Below, one piece after another: positions 57,649-64,000 of a stretch of 64,000 nucleotides of DNA. Made by a program: the position numbers and the translations under genes. Under the pieces are notes generated by a model. It did no database searches. It was not told where the DNA came from and saw only the letters and a list, made by a program, of their open reading frames with translations. The DNA is from Amycolatopsis thermophila (GTDB lineage: Bacteria > Actinomycetota > Actinomycetes > Mycobacteriales > Pseudonocardiaceae): positions 496,001-560,000 of the forward strand of contig NZ_JAUSUT010000001.1 in NCBI RefSeq assembly GCF_030814215.1, in the 5' to 3' direction. Within the stretch, counting starts at the first letter, position 1; the number at the start of each line of letters is the position of its first letter.

Positions 57649-58989
57649 GTGAACGACATCCCGCCCGCCACGTACAGCTGGTGGCACCGCTGGCGCCTCG
57701 GCTCGATCGAGGTCACCCGCGCCAAGCACGCCGCCGACGCCGAACGCAAGGCCGCCCAGGAACGCGACCGCAAGACCAAGCAGCGCGACACCGCCGCCGA
57801 GCGGCGAGCCCGCCGCATCCGCCGCCGCGACTGGCTCGTCGAGCACCGCGCCCTGATCGCCACGGTCTCCGCCGTCACCGTCTCGGTCGCCGTCGCGATC
57901 CCCGCCCAGGCGCTCTGGTTCGTCCACGTCCTCGCCAGCGGCCAGCTCGGGCTCAACCCCGAAAGCCTCATCGCGCTCGCCTCCCCCGTGCTCATCGAGG
58001 GGCTGTGCTGGCTCGGCGCGTTCCTCTACGCCGACAGCCTCGGCCGCGACACGCCCGTGCGTGCCTACCGGCTCACCACGTTCCTGTTCGCCGGCATCGC
58101 CGCAGCGATCAACTTCGCCCACGGCTGCGGCATCAACCCGATCGTCGGCGTTGTGTTCGCGATCGCGTCCCTGATGGGCGTCGCGTCGTGGGAGCTCTAC
58201 ATGCACCGCACGCGGCACATCGCCACCGGGATGACCGCGGACGAGATCCGGCTGTGGTTCAAGCGGCGTGTGTTCGACCGCAAGGTCTACCGGGAGATGC
58301 AGCGTCTCCGGCGCACGTTCGGGGCGCAGGTGCCGCTGGAGTCCGCGTGGCGCATGGGGTACCTCCGGGTGCACGGGGCGCCCACGGTTCCGGTTCCGGT
58401 TCCGCGGGACCTGCTGGACTGGTTCCGCAAGGACGGTTCCGCACGTGGTTCCGCGGACGGTTCCGACGGTTCCGGCACCGGTTCCACGCCCAGTTCCGAG
58501 GGCGGTTCCGGCTCGGGTTCCGTCGCGGTGCTCGACCGGTCCAAGGACGGTTCCACGGTGGAGGTCCCGGTGAACTGGGACCAGTTCCGCGACGTCGACT
58601 CCATCATCGCGGCGCACTGGCCGGAGCTGGACCCCGCGAACCACCCGGACCCGTCACTGCACCAGGACGACGCCAAGCGCCGGCATCCCGCGTCCGGCCT
58701 GCACGTCGAGGAACCTGCCCCGGCGTCCACCAGCGGCCCCGCCACCAGCGCGGCCCCGGAACAGGAACCCGAGCCGCGACCGCTGCCGGGACTCAACCGG
58801 GAGGAGCGGAACCTCGGCGTGACCGGCGGCGCCACCGCGGCGCTGCACCGGTACTTCGACCGGATCGCGTCCGAGGGGCACGACCCGGACGACGTGAACC
58901 GGCAGGAACTCGCCCGGGAGCTCGGGTGCTCGGCGCGGAACGTCGGCAAGGCGCTGGCGAAGTGGGCGAAGAACCGGAACCACGCGTGA
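57649..58989 (+). CDS. DUF2637 membrane protein with C-terminal HTH
   Basis: A 446-residue protein. The GTG at 57649 has a GAGGGA site. A basic N-terminal region (20-68) is followed by four transmembrane helices (about 72-182) of DUF2637, a family common on actinomycete plasmids and integrative elements and linked with transfer or replication proteins. A Gly/Ser-rich linker coded by repeated GGTTCC follows. The C-terminus (RQELARELGCSARNVGKALA) is a winged-helix-like DNA-binding end. It is divergent from the FtsK operon. Confidence 0.8.
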   Translation: MNDIPPATYSWWHRWRLGSIEVTRAKHAADAERKAAQERDRKTKQRDTAAERRARRIRRRDWLVEHRALIATVSAVTVSVAVAIPAQALWFVHVLASGQLGLNPESLIALASPVLIEGLCWLGAFLYADSLGRDTPVRAYRLTTFLFAGIAAAINFAHGCGINPIVGVVFAIASLMGVASWELYMHRTRHIATGMTADEIRLWFKRRVFDRKVYREMQRLRRTFGAQVPLESAWRMGYLRVHGAPTVPVPVPRDLLDWFRKDGSARGSADGSDGSGTGSTPSSEGGSGSGSVAVLDRSKDGSTVEVPVNWDQFRDVDSIIAAHWPELDPANHPDPSLHQDDAKRRHPASGLHVEEPAPASTSGPATSAAPEQEPEPRPLPGLNREERNLGVTGGATAALHRYFDRIASEGHDPDDVNRQELARELGCSARNVGKALAKWAKNRNHA

Positions 58990-59100
58990 CCTGGGGCGGG
59001 AACCACCGGAACCGGTCGGGAACCGCCGAGGAACCGGGGACGAACCGCCCCCGGTCCGCCACGGAACCGGCCACGGAACTGGTTCCGGACCACCACCGAA
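58386..59100. repeat. Dense GGTTCC/GGAACC hexamer array
   Basis: Twelve GGTTCC copies lie within about 175 bases (58386-58560) inside the DUF2637 coding sequence, and at least six GGAACC or GGTTCC copies lie in the 120 untranslated bases after it. Some in-gene copies encode a Gly/Ser linker, but the array continues past the stop codon, so coding alone does not explain it. Confidence 0.55.
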
Positions 59101-59110
59101 GGAGAACCGC

Positions 59111-59452
59111 TTGGCCCCAACCCGCACCTCCGCCGCGCCCGTGCCGGCGACCGACGAGGACCGATCCCCCCGACCTGGCGACCGCGTCCTCGTCGCGATG
59201 CGGAACCAGGGCATCGTCGCGTCAGGCGGCGGCGTGTTCCACGTCGACGAGAACGGCGACTTCCCGAACAAGGACCTCGTCGCACGCGGCGAGGCCACCG
59301 TGCACGTGCTGCCGCCCGAGGTCCGCACGCTTCCGGTAACCCGGGAGGCGCTGGCCGAGTTCTTCGGCCCGATCCGGCTGCCCAACGGCGCGAACGTCAC
59401 CGGCCACTTCGTGCAGCTCGCCCTGGCCCTGCACCGCGAAGCGCAGCGGTAG
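59111..59452 (+). CDS. Hypothetical phage protein
   Basis: A 113-residue protein started at a TTG with a strong AAGGAG ribosome site seven bases upstream. It contains a small beta-rich part (GDRVLVAMRNQGIVASGGGV, FHVDENGDF) and a helical end. No domain was recognised. It follows the DUF2637 gene on the same strand and is closed by a strong terminator. Confidence 0.55.
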   Translation: MAPTRTSAAPVPATDEDRSPRPGDRVLVAMRNQGIVASGGGVFHVDENGDFPNKDLVARGEATVHVLPPEVRTLPVTREALAEFFGPIRLPNGANVTGHFVQLALALHREAQR

Positions 59453-59478
59453 CGGCGTCGCGGACTGCCGGTTGCAGC

Positions 59479-59515
59479 AAGGGCCCGTCATCGACGAGAT
59501 CGGTGACGGGCCCTT
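59479..59515 (+). terminator. Terminator of the rightward DUF2637 operon
   Basis: A perfect 12-base-pair stem (AAGGGCCCGTCA and complement) with a 13-base loop, 26 bases after the stop codon. Confidence 0.75.
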
Positions 59516-59531
59516 CGTCGTCCCTTGGCCA

Positions 59532-59833
59532 GTGGAACCCCTTGTGCTACCTCTGACCTGCGAAAACTCCGCGGGTGGAACGGGTGTGGAACGTCGGTGC
59601 GGCGGCTGGTTCCACTGGCCAAGGTCCGCCCTGGTCGGTGTGGAACAGGTGTGGAACCCGCACCGCGGATGCCCGTGCTACCGGTGAGCTGCTGCGATGC
59701 GCCGCCAGGCCGGCATGTGGAACGGTGTGGAACCGCTCCGCGCCGGAGGGGGGTGGGTGATCGTTTCCGCAGGTCATGATCGCGTACCCCATGTCGTGTC
59801 GTGTGTGGAACCTCGGGGTTCCACTGGTTCCAC
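59532..59833. repeat. Iteron-like GTGTGGAAC repeats, candidate origin
   Basis: At least ten GTGGAAC copies in 300 bases: plus-strand copies end at 59538, 59581, 59592, 59646, 59657, 59723, 59733 and 59811, and inverted copies lie at 59609-59615, 59818-59824 and 59827-59833. Most extend to GTGTGGAAC. Pairs are spaced 10 or 11 bases apart, one helical turn. The stretch has no gene and is bounded by terminators on both sides. Iterons of this kind mark replication origins or partition sites. Confidence 0.6.
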
Positions 59834-59848
59834 CGCATGGATATGGGA

Positions 59849-59878
59849 AGGCCCCGACACCGCGAGGTGTCGGGGCCT
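59849..59878 (-). terminator. Terminator of the 199-residue gene
   Basis: A perfect 12-base-pair stem (AGGCCCCGACAC and complement) with a six-base loop, 13 bases beyond the stop codon of the minus-strand gene. Confidence 0.8.
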
Positions 59879-59890
59879 CGGCGTGCAGTT

Positions 59891-60490
59891 TCAGTCGCGG
59901 GTGCGTCGGGTGACGTCGACGGCGCCGAGCCGGTCGAGCAGGTTGCGCAGCTGGTCGAGAGTGCGGGGCTGCTCGGCCGCGAGCGCGGCGAACAACTCGG
60001 GCACGTCGGTGAACGCGGCGAACGCGTCGTCGAACAGCGACACCTGCAGCGCGGGCCTCCCGGCGAGGTGGTGTTCCTGGACGGTGAAGTCCCATTTCAC
60101 GCCGTCGCGGCCGGTGTCCGCGCTTGCGGAGATGTTGATGGCCGGTACCTCGCCCGCGTAGGCGGCGTCGGCGAACCACGCCTCCTGCTGCACGAAGTAG
60201 GTGAGCAGGCAGTCGTCGCCGATCCGGCGCGGCACCGCGGCAATCCCAGCGGGCGCGGGCCCGGTGTTCTTCCCGACCTGGCTCTCGTGCCAGGCCGCGG
60301 CCTCTCGCCACTTCCGGGTGCCTGTGGGGTGGTGCACGGTTCCGCGGGCCTCGTGGTCGTTGGCCCTACGGGCCAGTTCCCGGGCGGCCCACAGGTTGTA
60401 GGCGTCCCAGTCGGCTGGGGTGTACTCGGTGAACGGCTTGTTGCGGTGCTCGGCGGTGTTCCCGTAGGCGGTGAGGGCGGCGGTGTCCAT
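59891..60490 (-). CDS. Hypothetical phage protein
   Basis: A 199-residue protein with a helical N-terminal half (YTPADWDAYNLWAARELARR, REAAAWHESQVG) and a C-terminal half with beta strands (GVKWDFTVQEHHLAG). No motif was recognised. It is the last gene of the minus-strand group facing the iteron region. Similar uncharacterised proteins accompany replication regions of actinophages, so a link with replication is possible only. Confidence 0.5.
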   Translation of the reverse strand: MDTAALTAYGNTAEHRNKPFTEYTPADWDAYNLWAARELARRANDHEARGTVHHPTGTRKWREAAAWHESQVGKNTGPAPAGIAAVPRRIGDDCLLTYFVQQEAWFADAAYAGEVPAINISASADTGRDGVKWDFTVQEHHLAGRPALQVSLFDDAFAAFTDVPELFAALAAEQPRTLDQLRNLLDRLGAVDVTRRTRD

Positions 60491-60553
60491 GGCGTACTCC
60501 TGTTCTCGGTGGGGGTGGTGCCGCCTCGCGTGGTGGCGGGGCGGCCGGGCGGG

Positions 60554-61423
60554 TCACTTCGCGGCGGCGGTCTCGCGGTCGTACTTGGCCTGGGCCTTGG
60601 CGAGGATCGCGTCCTGCTCGGTCTCGGGGGTGGTGCCGCGCTTGTGGGCGAGCGCGGCGGCGCACAGGCGGATCGTTTCGCGCATGGCGTCGGCGTAGCT
60701 CGAGTTCGGGTACAAGAGCAGATCTCCGGCGGCCTGGAGTGCGGCGCGGTGGGCGGCGGTCTCGGTCTTGAGGGTGCGGGTGCCGACGTAGTCGGGGATG
60801 ACCAGCGGGGTGCCGTCGGGGTTGCTGATGGCCTTGGCGGCTGCTGCGGCGGCTTTCGCGGCCTTGGCGGCGGCCGCGGCTTCGCGCTCCTCGCGGGTCT
60901 TGCGTTGGTTGGGGCTTTGGATGCGGGAGGGGCGGCCGGACTCGATGATGGCGCGCTGGTCGGGGAAGCAGGTGAGGCAGGACAGCGACCCGGCGGCGTC
61001 GACGGCCTCGGCCGCGGTGGCGCCGGACAGCTCGGTGACCCAGTACCACTGGGTGCTGGCGTAGGTGTTGCGGCACCGCTGGGTGGTGTGGAGGTGGCCG
61101 TTGGTGTTGTCCACCAGGTAGTAGCGGGTCCAGCCGCCGCGGCGGTCGAACTCGTCGAGGAGGGGCCTGAGGTCACGGGCGCTGAGTTGCGCGGCATCGT
61201 CGTAGGCGCGGTCAATCCGGTGCTGCAACTCGGCGATGTTCTCCCGCTGGCGGGCGAGGGTGTCCGGGGTGACGAACTGGGCGCCGGCGTTCATGTGCTC
61301 GATGGCGCGTGCCTTCTCGCGCTGCGTCTGCTCGGCCTTGGCGTGGTGGGCGTAGATGGCGGCCGTGACGCGGGCGATCTCGGTGTCGATCTCGGCGGGG
61401 GTCTTGGTGGCGAGGCTGGTCAT
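60554..61423 (-). CDS. Hypothetical phage protein with coiled coil
   Basis: A 289-residue protein started at the ATG at 61423. A coiled-coil N-terminus (EIDTEIARVTAAIYAHHAKA) is followed by a region with RYYLVDNTNGHLHTTQRC and SLSCLTCFPDQ, which contains a CxxC and may bind zinc. An Ala/Lys helical stretch (EREAAAAAKAAKAAAAAAKA) follows. Such proteins are common next to the 401-residue gene in actinophages. Expression is likely controlled by the palindrome promoter at 61455-61483. Confidence 0.6.
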   Translation of the reverse strand: MTSLATKTPAEIDTEIARVTAAIYAHHAKAEQTQREKARAIEHMNAGAQFVTPDTLARQRENIAELQHRIDRAYDDAAQLSARDLRPLLDEFDRRGGWTRYYLVDNTNGHLHTTQRCRNTYASTQWYWVTELSGATAAEAVDAAGSLSCLTCFPDQRAIIESGRPSRIQSPNQRKTREEREAAAAAKAAKAAAAAAKAISNPDGTPLVIPDYVGTRTLKTETAAHRAALQAAGDLLLYPNSSYADAMRETIRLCAAALAHKRGTTPETEQDAILAKAQAKYDRETAAAK

Positions 61424-61454
61424 CGCGGTTCCTCTCGTCTCCCTGTTGCGCTTA

Positions 61455-61483
61455 ACCTTACACAAGTTGCGCAACTTTCACAA
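61455..61483 (-). promoter_or_regulatory. Promoter with palindromic operator filling its spacer
   Basis: On the minus strand TTGTGA (61478-61483), a 17-base spacer and TAAGGT (61455-61460). The palindrome AAGTTGCGCAACTT (61464-61477) lies wholly inside the spacer. A repressor there would block RNA polymerase. It drives the 289-residue gene. Confidence 0.65.
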
Positions 61484-61524
61484 CTGGGCGGAGGTGCGGT
61501 CCAGCACACCCCCGCCCCGGACCG

Positions 61525-62730
61525 CTACTCCTCGATCGCCTTGCAGCGGGTCAGCTGGGTCTCCTTCTGGCCGTTCCACTCCTTGTGCGCCTTGATCCAG
61601 CACTTGCGGAGGGTGAACCAGGTGTCGCCGGGCTCGTCGCCGAGCGCGTCCTTGGAGGCGAACCACTTGAACAGGTAGCCGTCGTCGGACACCAGGGTGT
61701 ACACGGTGCTCGTGCCATAGGCGTTCTGGCTCCAGGACACGTTGCGCACCTGCACCCGCACCTCGACGTCCCGCTGCCCGACCGTGCCGTAGAACTCGTC
61801 CCGGACCTCGGCGCGCTCCCGCTGCCGGATCAGGGTCTGCTCGTTGTGGCGTGCCCACGCCTGCGGCGCCGACACCGCCAGCCCCAGGTTCCAGGGGGAC
61901 ACGGCGTCGGCGGCGGCGATCGCCTTGAGGTTGCGCACGTACTCGCTGTCCCCGGGGAAGTCGTCGGACAGGATGAACTCGCGGATCTTGGCACCCATCC
62001 CGGCGGCCTCGGCGATCTCGGCCGCCATCTCCGCGGCCAGCTGGCGGGCGTTCTTGTTGCGCGGGTCGAGCAAGTCCCCGACCACAACCTTGGTGGGGAC
62101 CCCGTTCCAGTCGTTGGCGCGGACGTAGCCGTACCGCTTGATCGCAGCCCACGCGGCGGCAAACACGGTGTCGGTGGTGAACTCGCGCGGGCAGTACCCA
62201 CCGTCGCCCAGGAGCCCGTCGATCTCGTCGCGCAGGTCGTCGGCATAGACGAACACCGGGGTTGCGGTCCAGCCGAGGAAGTCCTTGATGCAGGTGGAGC
62301 CGACCTGGATCTGCTCGCCGGCTTCGTTGCGGAGCAGGTAGGTGGCCTTGCGGTGGCGGTGGGTGCGGCAGTGGCCGCACCAGCCTTCGTGCAGGCCGTC
62401 GCGATTGACGGTGTCGATGCCGGGGGCGGTGCGCACGATCAGTCCGGCGTTGGGGTCCCAGTCCAGGGTGGCGAGGAAGGTCCAGCCGTTGTAGCGCGGG
62501 GCGTCGCCGGTGATGCGGGTGTCGTAGACGATCTCGGTGACCTGGAGCCCGCCGACCTCGCGAGTGGTTTCGCGGCGGGTGGCGTGGACCTCGATGCGGC
62601 CGGTGAAGCCGCGCTTTGCGGCGCGGGTGTTGATCTTGGCGATCTTGTTGCGGGTGGCCTCCAGCTCGTCGGCGGTGAGGTGCCAGGTGTGGGCCTGGGT
62701 CTCGGTGGTGGTGTCGAGCGTGGCGGTCAT
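61525..62730 (-). CDS. Conserved-type phage protein with zinc-like motif
   Basis: A 401-residue protein. Readable elements are YNGWTFLATLDWDPNAGLIV, a Cys/His segment EGWCGHCRTHRHRKATYLL then STCIKDFLGW, a helical middle and a beta-rich C-terminus (VYTLVSDDGYLFKWFAS) that could be an OB-type or ssDNA-binding domain. No name can be given. Proteins of this type occur in early or replication regions of actinophages and plasmids. Its promoter is part of the divergent region at 62768-62830. Confidence 0.6.
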   Translation of the reverse strand: MTATLDTTTETQAHTWHLTADELEATRNKIAKINTRAAKRGFTGRIEVHATRRETTREVGGLQVTEIVYDTRITGDAPRYNGWTFLATLDWDPNAGLIVRTAPGIDTVNRDGLHEGWCGHCRTHRHRKATYLLRNEAGEQIQVGSTCIKDFLGWTATPVFVYADDLRDEIDGLLGDGGYCPREFTTDTVFAAAWAAIKRYGYVRANDWNGVPTKVVVGDLLDPRNKNARQLAAEMAAEIAEAAGMGAKIREFILSDDFPGDSEYVRNLKAIAAADAVSPWNLGLAVSAPQAWARHNEQTLIRQRERAEVRDEFYGTVGQRDVEVRVQVRNVSWSQNAYGTSTVYTLVSDDGYLFKWFASKDALGDEPGDTWFTLRKCWIKAHKEWNGQKETQLTRCKAIEE

Positions 62731-62767
62731 CGGTGCCCCCTGGGGTCGGTCTCTCCGTACCCCACGA

Positions 62768-62830
62768 AACTAACACAAGTTGTCTAACTTGCGCAACTGT
62801 TGCGACAGCTGTTACGGTCGATCCCGCAAC
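62768..62830. promoter_or_regulatory. Divergent promoters around a TTGCGCAA core
   Basis: The shared palindrome ACTTGCGCAACT is flanked by two promoters. On the minus strand TTGCGC (62791-62796), 17 bases, TTAGTT (62768-62773). On the plus strand TTGCGC at about 62789-62794, 17 bases, TTACGG. Each -35 lies in the palindrome, so one bound protein could shut both. Confidence 0.6.
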
Positions 62831-62856
62831 CACACACCGCACCCGGGGGTATCACC

Positions 62857-63090
62857 GTGGACCTCGCTGAACAGCTCACGAGCACCTACCCCATCAGCCT
62901 CGGCGTCGCCGCCGCCCTCATCGACGAGGTCACCAGGGCACTCACCAGCACCGCAAACCCCGCACCAGAGCTGGAAGAGATCACCGCCGAGATGCGCTGG
63001 GCCGTCGGCCACGACATCGACTGGCCGTCCGCCATCCGCGACATCGCGACCGCGTTCGGAACCACCCTCCCCGACACCGCACAGCTGTAA
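62857..63090 (+). CDS. Small hypothetical protein
   Basis: A 77-residue protein started at the GTG at 62857 with a G-rich ribosome site. It is acidic and helical (DLAEQLTSTYPISLGVAAAL, ELEEITAEMRWAVG). First gene of a rightward early operon that leads to the DNA methyltransferase. Function unknown. Confidence 0.55.
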   Translation: MDLAEQLTSTYPISLGVAAALIDEVTRALTSTANPAPELEEITAEMRWAVGHDIDWPSAIRDIATAFGTTLPDTAQL

Positions 63091-63116
63091 CCCCGCAACC
63101 GCAACAGGACACCGGC

Positions 63117-63293
63117 ATGCACATCGACTGGAAACGGCTCGCCTGGATCGCGCTGCTGATCGGCCTGGTCCTCTACGTGATCAGCCACCCCCAGCGCTCC
63201 GCCGACCTCGTGGGCGACGCCGTGAGCTGGCTCCGCCAGGCCGCGGAAGCGGTCATCACGTTCATCACCTCCGTGTTCAACCGGATCGTCTAG
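63117..63293 (+). CDS. Small single-pass membrane protein
   Basis: A 58-residue protein with an ATG at 63117. One N-terminal transmembrane helix (LAWIALLIGLVLYVIS) is followed by an amphipathic helix (AVSWLRQAAEAVITFITSVF). Small membrane proteins of this kind are found in transfer and spread regions of actinomycete elements and in phages. Function unknown. Confidence 0.55.
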   Translation: MHIDWKRLAWIALLIGLVLYVISHPQRSADLVGDAVSWLRQAAEAVITFITSVFNRIV

Positions 63294-63307
63294 GGACTCC
63301 GCACACC

Positions 63308-63625
63308 ATGACCACCACCGCAACCCCCACGCCGAACGCTACGCGCGCTTCCCGCAACGGCTACTGGACCGACGAACGCCTCGCCATCTGGCGGCGGCTC
63401 ACCCCGCAGCAGCGGGACTACGACCGCTTCCAGGGCTGGTACCCGCCCGGCCAGGGCACGTGCGAGACCGAAGGCGGCCGCCGCGCGATCGAGGAACGCG
63501 ACGAAGCACGAGACGCCGCCACCGAGGACGAGCTGCACGTCTGCACCTGCCACGTCAACCCGCCCTGCACCCACTGCGTGGAGTGCACCGACTGCCCGGA
63601 GGCGCGCAGTGATCAGCGCGACTGA
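63308..63625 (+). CDS. Small Cys-rich protein
   Basis: A 105-residue protein that starts MTTTATPTPNATR. The central part (WTDERLAIWRRLTPQQRDYD) is helical and basic, and the C-terminus has a zinc-like cluster CTCHVNPPCTHCVECTDC. It overlaps the methyltransferase start by 17 bases, so the two are probably co-translated. Function unknown. Confidence 0.6.
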   Translation: MTTTATPTPNATRASRNGYWTDERLAIWRRLTPQQRDYDRFQGWYPPGQGTCETEGGRRAIEERDEARDAATEDELHVCTCHVNPPCTHCVECTDCPEARSDQRD

Positions 63626-64000
63626 CCTGTTCGGTGGTGGCGGCGGTGCATCCGAGGGGTTGCGCCAGGCCGGCCTGCATGTGGCGGTCGCCGCGAACCA
63701 CCTGCCGATCGCGATCGCAACACACAAGCTCAACCACCCGGAGACGGAGCACCGCACCGAGAATCTGCTCGAGGTGGACTGGCGCACCTTCCCCTGGACC
63801 GAGGTGCTGTGGGCATCACCGTCGTGCGTGTGGCACGCCCGCTCCGGTGGCCGCAAACGCCCCCCGGCCGAGGTCGAGTTGAAGCGCGCCGACCCGGGAG
63901 CGATCGACCGGGCGACCGCGTTCGCCGTGATCGCGGCGGCCGAGGTGCACCGCTACCCCGTGATCGTGGTCGAGAACGTCACCGAGTTCCTGGCCTGGTC
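63609..64000 (+). CDS. C5-cytosine DNA methyltransferase, partial
   Basis: The first 130 residues of a phage-type cytosine methyltransferase. Motif I is ATDLFGGGGGASEG (4-17), the catalytic Cys is in ASPSC (69-73) in place of the usual PPC, and motif VI begins ENV (122-124). The ASPxC form is known in actinophage enzymes. The GTG at 63609 lies inside the previous gene. It would methylate cytosine in phage DNA, possibly together with the 7-deazaguanine changes. The C-terminal target-recognition part is outside the window. Confidence 0.85.
   Translation, partial: MISATDLFGGGGGASEGLRQAGLHVAVAANHLPIAIATHKLNHPETEHRTENLLEVDWRTFPWTEVLWASPSCVWHARSGGRKRPPAEVELKRADPGAIDRATAFAVIAAAEVHRYPVIVVENVTEFLAW

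Larger units (their letters stand above)
4315..64000. mobile_element. Integrated siphovirus-type prophage, right end outside the window
   Basis: From the integrase next to tRNA-Gly to the window edge, nearly every gene fits a temperate actinophage: lysis, tail, tape measure, connectors, capsid, portal, terminase, DNA modification, WhiB, an IHF-like protein and a DNA methyltransferase. The late genes form one minus-strand block from about 48 kb to 13.7 kb. The 5.8-13.5 kb and 48.8-50.3 kb segments look like cargo. A tandem of two elements sharing this site cannot be excluded, because only one end is seen. FtsK-like and DUF2637 genes add a flavour of actinomycete integrative elements. Confidence 0.8.

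Noticed and set aside
59532-59833. CRISPR array
   Set aside because: The repeated unit is only 7-10 bases and spacing is irregular or one helical turn, not 25-40 base repeats with equal spacers.
4315-64000. Second copy of the tRNA-Gly 3' end as attR
   Set aside because: No matching segment was found by eye within the window; the right end must lie beyond it.

Overview
The window comes from a high-GC actinobacterium, most likely a Pseudonocardiaceae member such as Amycolatopsis. The reasons are strong GC codon bias, a conservon-type signalling operon (sensor kinase, Roadblock, DUF742), WhiB proteins, an actinobacterial-type integration host factor homologue and a graspetide RiPP cluster. Bases 1 to about 4320 are chromosomal: the conservon, an MHYT sensor protein, tRNA-Pro(TGG) and tRNA-Gly(TCC).

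A tyrosine integrase follows directly downstream of tRNA-Gly. From there to the right edge the sequence reads as one large integrated element, a siphovirus-type prophage of more than 59 kb. Its right end, and so attR, lies outside the window. Layout: integrase (4.6-5.7 kb); an accessory region with small regulators, an XRE/TPR regulator, an APH-fold kinase and a three-gene graspetide cluster of precursor, ATP-grasp ligase and PIMT-type methyltransferase (5.8-13.5 kb); lysis genes (13.7-15.9 kb); tail fibres and tail (16-30 kb); tail chaperones, connectors, major tail protein and capsid (30-36 kb); a MuF/2H-phosphoesterase/protease fusion, portal and terminase (36-44 kb); and a tightly coupled operon FolE-QueE-QueD-QueC-DpdA-like-ParB-like (44-48 kb). 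All structural and modification genes are on the minus strand.

To the right are a phage mIHF homologue, a bacterial-looking SDR/TetR pair that appears to be cargo, and an early or middle region. That region holds small membrane and zinc proteins, a lipoprotein, two WhiB proteins, an FtsK/TraB-like translocase, a DUF2637 membrane protein, an iteron-like repeat region, conserved phage proteins of unknown role, and the start of a C5-cytosine DNA methyltransferase at the window edge.

The most interesting points are: (1) a complete preQ0 pathway plus a DNA-transglycosylase-like protein, predicted to replace guanine in phage DNA with a 7-deazaguanine, next to a ParB-like partner; (2) an aspartimide-type graspetide cluster inside a prophage; (3) a dispersed GTTGCGCAAC operator/promoter network punctuating the late operon and early promoters; (4) a 2H phosphoesterase built into a capsid-morphogenesis protein; (5) an iteron-like GTGTGGAAC array near FtsK/DUF2637 genes that recall actinomycete integrative elements. 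Functions are inferred from motifs and family knowledge; no database searches were run.
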